Part shown: piece after piece, positions 46,199 through 55,375 of the stretch
Numbering within the stretch: position 1 is the first letter of the stretch
How the letters are laid out: each line of letters begins with the position of its first letter
Origin: Pseudomonas syringae pv. cilantro
GTDB lineage: Bacteria > Pseudomonadota > Gammaproteobacteria > Pseudomonadales > Pseudomonadaceae
Assembly: GCF_001293775.1 (NCBI RefSeq)
Contig: NZ_LGLN01000045.1
Location: 22,747 to 86,746, forward strand
DNA length: 64,000 nt
Reading direction: 5' to 3'
Program-made: the position numbers and the translations under genes
Notes under the pieces: generated by a model
Told to the model about the DNA's origin: nothing
Databases searched by the model: none
Seen by the model: only the letters and a program-made list of their open reading frames with translations

Positions 46199-47695
46199 AT
46201 GACCGAATCGAGTCGCGAAAATCAGCCACAAGCCGCCGTTGCCACCGAGCAGACCAGCGAGTTTGCGTCGTTGCTGCTGCAAGAGTTCAAACCCAAGACC
46301 GAGCGTGCCCGCGAAGCGGTCGAAACTGCCGTACGCACCCTCGCTGAACAGGCGTTGGCGCAAACCGATCTGGTGTCCAACGACGCCATCAAGTCGATCG
46401 AGTCGATCATTGCAGCGATCGACGCCAAGCTGACGGCGCAAGTCAATCAGATCATCCACCATCCGGATTTCCAGCAAGTGGAAAGCGCCTGGCGTGGCCT
46501 GCACTATCTGGTCAGCAACACCGAAAGCGACGAGCAACTGAAGATTCGTGTCCTGAATATCTCCAAGCCGGAGCTGCACAAGACCCTGAAGAAATTCAAG
46601 GGCACGGCGTGGGACCAGAGCCCGATTTTCAAGAAGATGTACGAAGAAGAATACGGCCAGTTCGGCGGCGAGCCTTACGGGTGCCTGGTGGGTGACTACT
46701 ACTTCGACCAGTCGCCACCGGACGTCGAACTGCTCGGCGAGCTGTCCAAGGTCTGTGCCGCCATGCATGCACCGTTCATTGCGGCCGCCTCGCCCACCGT
46801 GATGGGCATGGGCTCCTGGCAGGAGCTGTCCAACCCGCGCGACCTGACCAAAATCTTCACCACCCCGGAATACGCAGGCTGGCGTTCGCTGCGTGAATCG
46901 GAAGACGCACGTTACATCGGCCTGACCATGCCGCGTTTCCTGGCTCGCCTGCCTTACGGGGCCAAGACTGATCCGGTGGAAGCGTTCGCGTTTGAAGAGA
47001 ACACCGACGGTGCCGACAGCGCCAAGTACACCTGGGCCAATGCGGCCTACGCCATGGCGGTGAACATCAACCGTTCGTTCAAGCACTACGGCTGGTGCTC
47101 GCGGATTCGCGGTGTCGAATCGGGCGGCGAAGTGGAAAATCTGCCTGCTCACACCTTCCCGACCGATGATGGCGGCGTGGACATGAAATGTCCGACCGAA
47201 ATCGCTATTTCGGACCGTCGTGAAGCCGAGCTGGCCAAGAACGGTTTCATGCCGCTGCTGCACAAGAAAAACACTGATTTTGCAGCGTTCATCGGCGCGC
47301 AGTCCTTGCAGAAGCCTGCCGAATACGATGACCCGGACGCCACCGCCAACGCCAACCTGGCCGCGCGCCTGCCGTACCTGTTCGCCACCTGCCGCTTCGC
47401 GCACTACCTCAAGTGCATCGTGCGCGACAAGATCGGCTCGTTCAAAGAGAAGGACGAAATGCAGCGCTGGTTGCAGGACTGGATTCTCAACTACGTCGAC
47501 GGCGACCCGGCGCACTCCACAGAAACCACCAAGGCTCAGCATCCGCTGGCGGCAGCAGAGGTGGTGGTCGAAGACGTCGAAGGCAATCCGGGGTACTACA
47601 ACTCCAGGTTCTACCTGCGCCCGCATTATCAGCTCGAAGGCCTGACCGTATCACTGCGTCTGGTTTCCAAGCTGCCGTCGGCCAAGGGTGCCTGA
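46199..47695 (+). CDS. tssC: T6SS sheath large subunit TssC
   Basis: TssC forms the sheath with TssB and carries the surface that ClpV disassembles. The 498-residue protein has the recognised string HHPDFQQVESAWRGLHYLVS and ends DGDPAHSTETTKAQHPLAAA and later LRPHYQLEGLTVSLRLVSKL. Starts 15 bases after the tssB stop. Confidence 0.97.
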   Translation: MTESSRENQPQAAVATEQTSEFASLLLQEFKPKTERAREAVETAVRTLAEQALAQTDLVSNDAIKSIESIIAAIDAKLTAQVNQIIHHPDFQQVESAWRGLHYLVSNTESDEQLKIRVLNISKPELHKTLKKFKGTAWDQSPIFKKMYEEEYGQFGGEPYGCLVGDYYFDQSPPDVELLGELSKVCAAMHAPFIAAASPTVMGMGSWQELSNPRDLTKIFTTPEYAGWRSLRESEDARYIGLTMPRFLARLPYGAKTDPVEAFAFEENTDGADSAKYTWANAAYAMAVNINRSFKHYGWCSRIRGVESGGEVENLPAHTFPTDDGGVDMKCPTEIAISDRREAELAKNGFMPLLHKKNTDFAAFIGAQSLQKPAEYDDPDATANANLAARLPYLFATCRFAHYLKCIVRDKIGSFKEKDEMQRWLQDWILNYVDGDPAHSTETTKAQHPLAAAEVVVEDVEGNPGYYNSRFYLRPHYQLEGLTVSLRLVSKLPSAKGA

Positions 47696-47702
47696 CCACG
47701 TC

Positions 47703-47769
47703 CGCAGCTAAAGCTGCGAGCGGTTTTGCGCAATGCGAACAGGCTGCACGTCCAGACCGGCGTGCAGCC
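47703..47769 (+). other. Two hairpins in the tssC-hcp spacer
   Basis: CGCAGCT and AGCTGCG (47703-47718) and GGCTGCACG and CGTGCAGCC (47742-47769) form strong stems before hcp. No T run follows, so they are not ordinary terminators. Such stems may protect a processed hcp 5' end or terminate partially. Confidence 0.6.
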
Positions 47770-47809
47770 AATCAACACATGAGTGGTCCACGCCACATCA
47801 GGAGAGAAC

Positions 47810-48298
47810 ATGGCAGTCGATATCTTTATCAAGATCGGTGACATCAAGGGCGAGTCCATGGACAAGGCCCACAAGGAAGAGATCGATGTGTTGAACTGGA
47901 GCTGGGGCATGTCCCAGACCGGCAACATGCACACCGGCACAGGCGGTGGTGCAGGCAAGGTCAATATTCAGGACCTGTCGATTACCAAGTATGTCGACAA
48001 ATCCACGCCGAACCTGATGATGCATTGCTCCAGCGGCAAGCACATCGACAAGGTCAAGCTGACCGTGCGCAAGGCTGGCGGCGAAAGCCAGGTCGAGTAC
48101 CTGATCATCAATCTGGAAGAAGTGCTCATCACTTCACTGAGCACCGGCGGCTCGGGCAGCGATGATCGCCTGATCGAAAACGTCACCCTCAATTTCGCCC
48201 AGGTGCTGGTGGACTATCAGCCACAGAAAGCCGACGGCACCAAGGAAGGTGGCCCGGTCAAATACGGCTGGAACATCCGCTCCAACACCAAGCGCTGA
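47810..48298 (+). CDS. hcp: T6SS tube protein Hcp
   Basis: Hcp hexamers make the inner tube and carry small effectors. The 162-residue protein starts at ATG 47810 (MAVDIFIKIGDIKGESMDKA) after AGGAG; the longer reading to 47783 is not preferred. The sequence contains the family block SGKHIDKVKLTVRKAGG and ends KYGWNIRSNTKR. Directly upstream of the Tae4 gene. A hairpin follows the stop. Confidence 0.97.
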   Translation: MAVDIFIKIGDIKGESMDKAHKEEIDVLNWSWGMSQTGNMHTGTGGGAGKVNIQDLSITKYVDKSTPNLMMHCSSGKHIDKVKLTVRKAGGESQVEYLIINLEEVLITSLSTGGSGSDDRLIENVTLNFAQVLVDYQPQKADGTKEGGPVKYGWNIRSNTKR

Positions 48299-48306
48299 GT
48301 GCATGC

Positions 48307-48331
48307 GGCCCCGTCAGCAGATGCCGGGGCC
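48307..48331 (+). other. Hairpin downstream of hcp
   Basis: GGCCCCG and CGGGGCC (48307-48313 and 48325-48331) form a seven-base GC stem right after the hcp stop, with no T run. It could be a partial terminator or stabiliser that lets hcp mRNA outnumber downstream transcripts. Confidence 0.55.
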
Positions 48332-48373
48332 ATCGGTATCCGGAAGCTCCGATCCATGCCGTTTCGAGATTGA

Positions 48374-48832
48374 ATGATGGCCAAGCCAGCTTTTATCAAT
48401 TTGTGGAAAGCGTACAACGACATGATGGGGACTTCGCCCAGCGGCAAGCCCTGCGATGGTCCTTGGGACAATCAGTGTGCGATCCGCCTGAGCATAGCGC
48501 TGTGCAATGAGCGTTCGCTTGCGGTTAACAGTTCTACCTACAGCGAGCCTCGATGTGCTCACGGGCATGCCCGAGGTGCCGAATCTCTGGCCAACTGGCT
48601 GTGGAAAAAGAAACAACTCGGCGCGCCGAAAATCTACAGCAACAGTTCGGCAGACCGAAACAGCCTGATCGACAAGACAGGCATTATTTTCTACAAGGAT
48701 TTCTACGCGCAGCCGAACGATGCCGAGGGCCATCCCACCGGCGACCATATCGACCTGTGGAATCGCGGCCAGACCCAGACCGGCGATTATTTTCACCGGG
48801 CCAAGGCTGTCTGGTTCTGGGAGCTGACGTGA
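48374..48832 (+). CDS. tae4: T6SS amidase effector Tae4
   Basis: A 152-residue predicted peptidoglycan amidase of the Tae4 family, which cuts the gamma-D-Glu-mDAP peptide bond in rivals' walls. The catalytic Cys35 lies in WDNQCAIRLSIAL and the catalytic His125 in HPTGDHIDLWN, the two hallmark blocks; Asp138 (GDY) is a plausible third residue. There is no signal peptide, as expected for Hcp-loaded effectors. It lies 75 bases after hcp, and its stop shares a base with the following gene's start. That gene is the expected immunity partner. Confidence 0.9.
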   Translation: MMAKPAFINLWKAYNDMMGTSPSGKPCDGPWDNQCAIRLSIALCNERSLAVNSSTYSEPRCAHGHARGAESLANWLWKKKQLGAPKIYSNSSADRNSLIDKTGIIFYKDFYAQPNDAEGHPTGDHIDLWNRGQTQTGDYFHRAKAVWFWELT

Positions 48833-49269
48833 TGCGCAAATCGGTCGTTATTCCCGTGCTGACTGCCACTCTGATCAGCCTCAACGCGTGTGCCGAACAG
48901 ACAGACCCGCCCCCCATTGGCCTGATCCAGGCCGAAGTCGGTGGCCAGCAACTCAGCCTGAGCAACGAGCAGGGTCGTTGTACCCTGAACCGCACGGGAA
49001 ACGCGCCCCTGACGCTGGAGATGCAGTGGCCCTGCCGCTTCAGCGAGGACCTGCAAAAAAAAGTGCGCGTAGAAACCTATCGCAAGGCTCTTATCGTTAT
49101 GGTCGAGCGCAGCGATCGGTTGCCCGCGCCAAGCAAGAACTGCGTCACTGACCTTCAGCCAGTGCGCCTGTTCAACGGCAAACTTGAGGCATCGCCCGTT
49201 AGCCGGGTCGCCGCATGCGGACCAGCCCACTGGGATCAGAAAGCGTTTGTCTGGCAGTTCGACTGGTGA
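48832..49269 (+). CDS. Candidate lipoprotein immunity protein to Tae4
   Basis: A 145-residue protein starting at ATG 48832, one base inside the Tae4 stop. It has an export signal ([17 protein letters not shown]) whose end fits a lipobox-like LNAC, giving Cys20 as a possible lipid anchor. Four further cysteines could form two periplasmic disulfides. I do not see similarity to the usual alpha-helical Tai4 proteins. Placement in an effector pair and periplasmic export make immunity the best guess, since the amidase acts in the periplasm. Its stop overlaps the tssE start by four bases. Confidence 0.65.
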   Translation: MRKSVVIPVLTATLISLNACAEQTDPPPIGLIQAEVGGQQLSLSNEQGRCTLNRTGNAPLTLEMQWPCRFSEDLQKKVRVETYRKALIVMVERSDRLPAPSKNCVTDLQPVRLFNGKLEASPVSRVAACGPAHWDQKAFVWQFDW

Positions 49270-49778
49270 ACGACATCACTCTGCGCGAGCGCCTGCAGCC
49301 GTCGCTGCTTGATCGGCTGACCGACGAAGACCCTAGCAATCCGCAGGAAAGTGCGGACAGGCGCGTGTTGTCTCTCAGTCAGCTCAAGGCCTCGGTACTG
49401 CGTGATCTGGCCTGGCTGCTGAACACTACGTCCTTGCTGGACGCCGATGCCACGCTGCACACCCCGGCCGGTACTTCGGTCGTCAATTACGGATTGCCGG
49501 CGCTGGCAGGCAACAGTGCATCGAGTATCGATATAAGCCTGCTGGAAAGCCTGATTCACCGTGCGATTGTGACGTACGAGCCGCGCATTCTGCCCCAGAC
49601 ATTGCAAGTGAGGGCCCGAGTGGGGCGTGACGAAATGAATCACAACGCATTGAGCTTCGAAATCCAGGGCGACCTGTGGGCTCAACCAGTCGCCCTGCCC
49701 TTGCTGCTGCGCACCGAACTGGATCTGGAATCCGGCCATGTCTACGTGATGCCTGCCGAACAACGGAGGCGCTCATGA
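49266..49778 (+). CDS. tssE: T6SS baseplate component TssE
   Basis: TssE is the gp25-like baseplate wedge protein that starts sheath polymerisation. The 170-residue protein starts at GTG 49266 ([20 protein letters not shown]), overlapping the immunity-like gene in GTGA. Conserved blocks are [24 protein letters not shown]. It is followed by tssF with a four-base overlap. Confidence 0.93.
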   Translation: MNDITLRERLQPSLLDRLTDEDPSNPQESADRRVLSLSQLKASVLRDLAWLLNTTSLLDADATLHTPAGTSVVNYGLPALAGNSASSIDISLLESLIHRAIVTYEPRILPQTLQVRARVGRDEMNHNALSFEIQGDLWAQPVALPLLLRTELDLESGHVYVMPAEQRRRS

Positions 49779-51634
49779 ATCCCCGCCTGTTGGGGCTGTA
49801 CAACCAGGAATTGCAGCACATCCGCGAAAGCGCCGCCGAGTTCGCCAGGGAATACCCGAAAATCGCCGGGCGTCTGACCTTGTCGGGCCTCGATTGCGCA
49901 GATCCGTATGTCGAGCGCCTGCTGGAAGGGTTCGCTTACCTGACCGCTCGCGTACAACTCAAACTGGACGCCGAATACCCGACCTTCACCCATAACCTGC
50001 TGGAAATCGCCTATCCGCACTACCTGGCGCCCACACCCTCGATGACCGTCGTGCAGCTGCAGACGGACCCGAACGAGGGTTCGTTGAGCAGCGGCTTTAC
50101 CCTGCCCCGCGACAGCGTGATGCGTGCCGCACTGGGTCGCGACTCGCAAACACCCTGTGAGTATCGAAGCGCGCATGACGTGACGTTGTGGCCTTTGCAG
50201 GTGACCCAGGCGGAGTACTTCGGCAATCCGGCAGCCGTGCTCGGACGCCTGGCCGCCAGCGAACCCAAAGCCAAGGCCGGGCTGCGCATTACCTTGCGCA
50301 CGGGCGCAGAGCTGACCTTTGACAAGCTGGCGCTGGATAACCTGCCGTTGTTTCTGCATGGCGCAGACGAACAACCCTTTCGCCTTTACGAACAACTGCT
50401 CGGCAACGCCTGTGCCGTGTTTGCCCGCCAGCCCGGCGGCGACTGGGTAGAGCGCCTGCCTGCCGACGCCTTGCGCCCCTGCGGGTTCGATGACCGTGAA
50501 GCGGCATTGCCCGTGGTGCCACAAGCCTTTCAGGGCTACCGCCTGTTGCAGGAATATTTTGCCCTGCCGCAACGCTTTCTGTTTGTCGATTTCAGCCAGC
50601 TGACCCGTGCCGTGCAGCGCTGCTCCGGGCAGGAGCTGGAACTGATCGTGCTGTTCAACAGTTTCGAGCAAAGCCTGGAAAGCAGCATCGGCGCCGAGCA
50701 ATTCGTGCCGTTTTGCACGCCCGCCATCAATCTTTTCCCACGCCGTCTTGACCGCATTCACCTGACCGATCGCGTCCATGAGCACCATGCGATTGCCGAC
50801 CGTACGCGACCGATGGATTTCGAGATTCATTCGCTCAAGAGCGTGACCGGGCACGGCACCGGTCCAGATCAGCCATTCCTGCCGTTCTATGCGGTGCGCG
50901 ACCCGTCGCGTTACGGCCGTGACAAGGCGTACTACGTGCTGCGCCGGGAGCCGCGGGTGCTGTCCAGCGAGCAGCGACGCAATGGAACACGCTCGAACTA
51001 TGTGGGCAGCGAGACGTTCATCAGCCTGGTCGACAGCCAGCAGGCACCTTATGGACATGATTTGCGCCAATTGGGTCTGACTGCATTATGCACCAATCGT
51101 GATCTGCCCCTGTTCATGAGCGTCGGCAGCGGCAAGACCGACTTCACACTGGCCGACAGCGCGCCGGTGTCCGCCGTGCGCTGCCTGGCCGGCCCGAGCC
51201 GCCCGCGCGCCAGCCATGCCCACGACAACAAGGCCTGGCGCCTGATCAGCCAATTGTCGCTGAATTACCTGTCATTGAGCGAACAGGGTCAGGGCGCAGC
51301 GGCATTGCGCGAACTGCTCCGGTTATACGGCGACGACAACGACGTTGCCCTGCAATTGCAGATTGAAGGCCTGCGCGAGGTCAGCAGCAAACCCTGCACC
51401 CGCCGCCTGCCGATGCCGGGACCGATCGTATTTGGCCGAGGCCTGGAAATTACCCTGGAGTTTGACGAGAACGCCTTTCGCGGTACCGGAGTGTTTTTGC
51501 TCGGCACGGTGTTCGAGCGTTTCCTGGCACGTTACGTGTCGATCAACAGCTTTACCGAGACCGTGTTACGTACCACCGAACGCGGCGAGATCATGCGATG
51601 GAAAGCCCGACCCGGACGCCGTCCGACCCTTTGA
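49775..51634 (+). CDS. tssF: T6SS baseplate component TssF
   Basis: TssF forms the baseplate wedge with TssG. The 619-residue protein begins [20 protein letters not shown] at ATG 49775, overlapping the tssE stop; the reading to 49676 is rejected. Family markers include [20 protein letters not shown] and [20 protein letters not shown]. The end of the gene overlaps the start of tssG by about 37 bases. Confidence 0.96.
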   Translation: MNPRLLGLYNQELQHIRESAAEFAREYPKIAGRLTLSGLDCADPYVERLLEGFAYLTARVQLKLDAEYPTFTHNLLEIAYPHYLAPTPSMTVVQLQTDPNEGSLSSGFTLPRDSVMRAALGRDSQTPCEYRSAHDVTLWPLQVTQAEYFGNPAAVLGRLAASEPKAKAGLRITLRTGAELTFDKLALDNLPLFLHGADEQPFRLYEQLLGNACAVFARQPGGDWVERLPADALRPCGFDDREAALPVVPQAFQGYRLLQEYFALPQRFLFVDFSQLTRAVQRCSGQELELIVLFNSFEQSLESSIGAEQFVPFCTPAINLFPRRLDRIHLTDRVHEHHAIADRTRPMDFEIHSLKSVTGHGTGPDQPFLPFYAVRDPSRYGRDKAYYVLRREPRVLSSEQRRNGTRSNYVGSETFISLVDSQQAPYGHDLRQLGLTALCTNRDLPLFMSVGSGKTDFTLADSAPVSAVRCLAGPSRPRASHAHDNKAWRLISQLSLNYLSLSEQGQGAAALRELLRLYGDDNDVALQLQIEGLREVSSKPCTRRLPMPGPIVFGRGLEITLEFDENAFRGTGVFLLGTVFERFLARYVSINSFTETVLRTTERGEIMRWKARPGRRPTL

Positions 51635-52650
51635 ATACTGTGACGGCCATGCACGAGCAGCCCTGGGAATTCGATTTCTTCCAGGCGCTGCGGCGTCTCG
51701 AGTGCGAATCGCCGGATTTGCCCAGAATCGGCCATTCCGTGCGGCTGGCCGACGACCCGTTACGGATGGGTCAACAACCGGACAGCGCGTTCGCCCCGTC
51801 GACACTCGCCTCCATGACGCCGGCGAGCGAAAACAGCCCGGCACGCCTGGAGCAGTTCTTCTTCGGCCTCGGCGGCCCTAACGGCCCGCTGCCGCTGCAC
51901 ATCACCGAGTACGTGCGCGAACGTCAGCGCAACAACGCCGACAGCACCAGCAAACGCTTTCTGGACGTGTTCCATCATCGGTTGCTGAGCCTGTTCTACC
52001 GCGCCTGGGCGGAAGCCCGTCCGACCGTCAGCCATGACCGCCCGGATGATGATTACTGGTCGGCCCGGCTCGCTGCACTCAGCGGACGCGGGATGCAGAG
52101 CCTGCTTGAACAGGGCCTGATTCCGGACACGGCCAAATTGCATTTCAGCGGCCATCTGGCGGCGCAGACGCGCTACCCGGATGGCCTGCGCGCGATTCTG
52201 TCCGAGTACTTCGGCCTGCCGGTAGAGATCGAAGAATACGTCGGCCAATGGCTTGAACTGCCTGAGCGCAGCCGCGTCGGTGTCCGTTCGAATCAACTGG
52301 GGGTGGACTTCTGTCTGGGCAGCCACGTCTGGGATCGTCAGCACAAGTTTCGTATACGGCTCGGGCCGCTCAAGTTCGCTGATTACATGGGCATGTTGCC
52401 TGATGGCCAGCCGTTCAAGGAGCTGGTGGCCTGGGTTGCCGAGTATCTGGGCCACGAACTGGACTGGGATCTGAACCTGATCCTGGAACAACCCGAGGTC
52501 CCGGCTTTTCAACTCAACGGCCGTCAGCGGCTGGGTTTCAACACTTGGCTCGGCACGCCCGAAGAGGACGCCAAGGATTTGATTCTGGCTCGGCACTACG
52601 CCGACCAGGCAACGTCAGCACACCTTTCAAGGAGCAGGAAACATGGGTGA
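51598..52650 (+). CDS. tssG: T6SS baseplate component TssG
   Basis: TssG makes the baseplate with TssF and TssK. The 350-residue protein contains the conserved WEFDFFQALRRLE, FHHRLLSLFYRAWAEAR and later LAGxGLIPDTAKLHFSG-like region. Two starts are possible: ATG 51598 (chosen) or ATG 51649. Its end overlaps the clpV start by eight bases. Confidence 0.94.
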   Translation: MESPTRTPSDPLNTVTAMHEQPWEFDFFQALRRLECESPDLPRIGHSVRLADDPLRMGQQPDSAFAPSTLASMTPASENSPARLEQFFFGLGGPNGPLPLHITEYVRERQRNNADSTSKRFLDVFHHRLLSLFYRAWAEARPTVSHDRPDDDYWSARLAALSGRGMQSLLEQGLIPDTAKLHFSGHLAAQTRYPDGLRAILSEYFGLPVEIEEYVGQWLELPERSRVGVRSNQLGVDFCLGSHVWDRQHKFRIRLGPLKFADYMGMLPDGQPFKELVAWVAEYLGHELDWDLNLILEQPEVPAFQLNGRQRLGFNTWLGTPEEDAKDLILARHYADQATSAHLSRSRKHG

Positions 52651-55330
52651 AATCAGTCGCGCCGCGCTGTTCGGCAAACTCAACAGCGTCGCCTACAAAA
52701 CCATCGAGGCGGCTACGGTGTTCTGCAAATTACGTGGCAACCCGTATGTCGAACTGGCGCACTGGTTTCATCAGTTGTTGCAGCTCCAGGACTCGGACCT
52801 GCACCGCATCATCCGTCAGTTCAACGTAGAACCGGCGCGCCTGGCCCGCGACCTGACCGAAGCGCTGGATCGCCTGCCACGCGGTTCGACATCAATCACC
52901 GATCTGTCTTCCCACGTCGAAGAAGCGGTCGAGCGCGGCTGGGTGTACGGCAGCCTGATGTTTGGTGAAAGTCAGGTGCGCACCGGCTATCTGGTGATCG
53001 GTATCCTCAAGACGCCGAGCCTGCGCCATGCCCTGTTGGGCCTGTCGGCAGAATTCGACAAGATCAAGGTCGAAGCCCTGAGCGAGCGTTTTGACGAGTA
53101 CATTGGTGACTCCCCGGAAAACGCCTTGAGCGCTAGCGACGGTTTCAATGCAGGTGCCGTCCCGGGCGAAGCCAGCGGCGCCATGTCACCCAGCGCGCTG
53201 GGCAAGCAGGAGGCGCTGAACAAATTTACCGTCGACCTGACCGAGCAGGCGCGCAGCGGCAAGCTGGACCCCATTGTCGGTCGTGATGAAGAGATTCGTC
53301 AGATGGTCGACATCCTGATGCGCCGCCGCCAGAACAATCCGATCCTGACCGGCGAAGCCGGTGTCGGCAAGACCGCCGTCGTCGAAGGTTTCGCCCTGCG
53401 CATCGTTGCCGGTGATGTGCCGCCCGCGCTCAAGGATGTCGAGTTGCGCAGTCTGGATGTCGGCCTGCTGCAGGCCGGCGCCAGCATGAAAGGCGAGTTC
53501 GAACAGCGCCTGCGTCAGGTCATCGAAGATGTTCAGGCCTCGCCCAAACCGATCATTCTTTTCATCGACGAAGCCCACACGCTGGTCGGTGCGGGCGGCG
53601 CAGCAGGTACGGGCGATGCTGCCAACCTGCTCAAACCGGCACTCGCACGCGGCACGTTGCGTACCGTCGCGGCGACCACTTGGGCCGAGTACAAGAAACA
53701 CATCGAAAAAGACCCCGCCCTGACCCGCCGCTTTCAGGTCGTGCAGGTCGCCGAGCCGTCGGAAGACAAGGCGCTGCTGATGATGCGCGGTGTGGCTTCG
53801 ACCATGGAGCAGCACCATCAGGTGCAAATCCTCGACGAGGCGCTGGAAGCGTCGGTGAAACTGTCCCACCGGTATATCCCGGCGCGTCAGTTGCCGGACA
53901 AGTCCGTCAGCCTGCTGGACACCGCGTGTGCGCGCGTTGCGATCAGCCTGCATGCGGTTCCGGCCGAAGTGGACGACAGCCGTCGTCGCATCGAGGCACT
54001 GGAAACCGAGTTGCAGATCATCGCCCGTGAACACGCCATCGGCATTGTCACAGCGACTCGCCAGAGCCACAGCGAAACCTTGCTCAACGCCGAGCGCGAA
54101 CGCCTGGCCGTACTGGAAACCCGCTGGGCCGATGAAAAGGCGCTGGTCGACGAGTTGCTGGCGCTGCGTGCGCAGTTGCGTGACAGCGCTGGCACTGTCG
54201 ATGCGATTGCCGACCCGGATAACCACGAGCAAAAGGCGCTGCGCGAACAGCTGGTCGATTTGCAGCAGCGTCTAAGCGCGTTGCAAGGCGAAAATCCGCT
54301 GATTCTGCCGACGGTGGACTATCAGGCCGTGGCCTCGGTGGTTGCCGACTGGACCGGCATCCCGGTGGGCCGTATGGCGCGCAACGAGCTGGAAACCGTG
54401 CTCAATCTGGATCAGCACCTGAAGAAGCGCATCATCGGCCAGGACCACGCCCTGCAAATGATCGCCAAGCGTATCCAGACCTCACGCGCCGGGCTGGACA
54501 ACCCGAGCAAACCGATTGGCGTGTTCATGCTGGCCGGTACGTCTGGTGTGGGCAAGACCGAAACAGCGCTGGCACTGGCCGAGGCCATGTACGGTGGCGA
54601 GCAGAACGTCATCACCATCAACATGAGCGAGTTTCAGGAAGCGCACACCGTTTCGACACTCAAGGGCGCTCCGCCGGGCTACGTCGGTTATGGAGAAGGC
54701 GGTGTGCTGACCGAGGCGGTTCGCCGCAAACCCTACAGCGTGGTGCTGCTGGATGAAGTCGAAAAAGCCCACCCGGACGTACACGAAATCTTCTTTCAGG
54801 TGTTCGACAAAGGCGTGATGGAGGACGGCGAAGGTCGGGTGATCGACTTCAAGAACACCCTGATTCTGCTGACCACCAACGCCGGCACCGAACTGATCTC
54901 GCACCTGTGCAAAGACGCGCTGAACGTCCCGGACCCGGAAGCCATCGCCAAGGCGCTGCGCCAACCACTGCTGGAGATCTTCCCGCCCGCGCTGCTCGGT
55001 CGACTGGTGACCATCCCGTATTACCCGCTCAGCGACAGCATGCTCAAGGCCATCACTCGCTTGCAGCTTGACCGTATCAAAAAGCGTGTCGAGAGCACCC
55101 ACAAGGTTGCGTTCGATTACAACGATGACGTAATCGACCTGATCGTGTCGCGCTGCACCGAAACCGAAAGCGGCGGGCGCATGATCGACACGATTCTGAC
55201 CAACACGCTGCTGCCGGACATGAGCCGCGAGTTTCTGACCCGCATGCTGGAAGGCAAGGCGCTGGCCGGGGTTCGCATCAGCCAGCGCGATAACGAACTG
55301 CATTATGAGTTCAGTGATGCAACGGCCTGA
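52643..55330 (+). CDS. clpV: T6SS AAA+ ATPase ClpV
   Basis: ClpV disassembles the contracted sheath for reuse. The 895-residue protein has an N domain (about 1-150), a first AAA+ module with Walker A GEAGVGKT near 237-244, a coiled middle domain, and a second module with Walker A GTSGVGKT at about 632-639. Two intact ATPase sites indicate an active enzyme. AAGGAGCAGG precedes the ATG. Confidence 0.97.
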   Translation: MGEISRAALFGKLNSVAYKTIEAATVFCKLRGNPYVELAHWFHQLLQLQDSDLHRIIRQFNVEPARLARDLTEALDRLPRGSTSITDLSSHVEEAVERGWVYGSLMFGESQVRTGYLVIGILKTPSLRHALLGLSAEFDKIKVEALSERFDEYIGDSPENALSASDGFNAGAVPGEASGAMSPSALGKQEALNKFTVDLTEQARSGKLDPIVGRDEEIRQMVDILMRRRQNNPILTGEAGVGKTAVVEGFALRIVAGDVPPALKDVELRSLDVGLLQAGASMKGEFEQRLRQVIEDVQASPKPIILFIDEAHTLVGAGGAAGTGDAANLLKPALARGTLRTVAATTWAEYKKHIEKDPALTRRFQVVQVAEPSEDKALLMMRGVASTMEQHHQVQILDEALEASVKLSHRYIPARQLPDKSVSLLDTACARVAISLHAVPAEVDDSRRRIEALETELQIIAREHAIGIVTATRQSHSETLLNAERERLAVLETRWADEKALVDELLALRAQLRDSAGTVDAIADPDNHEQKALREQLVDLQQRLSALQGENPLILPTVDYQAVASVVADWTGIPVGRMARNELETVLNLDQHLKKRIIGQDHALQMIAKRIQTSRAGLDNPSKPIGVFMLAGTSGVGKTETALALAEAMYGGEQNVITINMSEFQEAHTVSTLKGAPPGYVGYGEGGVLTEAVRRKPYSVVLLDEVEKAHPDVHEIFFQVFDKGVMEDGEGRVIDFKNTLILLTTNAGTELISHLCKDALNVPDPEAIAKALRQPLLEIFPPALLGRLVTIPYYPLSDSMLKAITRLQLDRIKKRVESTHKVAFDYNDDVIDLIVSRCTETESGGRMIDTILTNTLLPDMSREFLTRMLEGKALAGVRISQRDNELHYEFSDATA

Positions 55331-55375
55331 CACGCTCGGCGTAATGCAGCCGTTGAACGCTGAACGGGACAACCC

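Noticed and set aside
48299-49266. A tagJ gene between hcp and tssE
   Set aside because: Only the Tae4 and immunity-like reading frames are present; neither resembles TagJ.
48553-49269. A 238-codon frame ending where the Tae4 partner ends
   Set aside because: Its first 93 codons lie over tae4 out of frame; the export signal and an ATG begin at 48832.
49742-51070. A 442-codon leftward frame across tssF
   Set aside because: tssF on the other strand has clear T6SS family sequence; the antisense frame is GC-driven.
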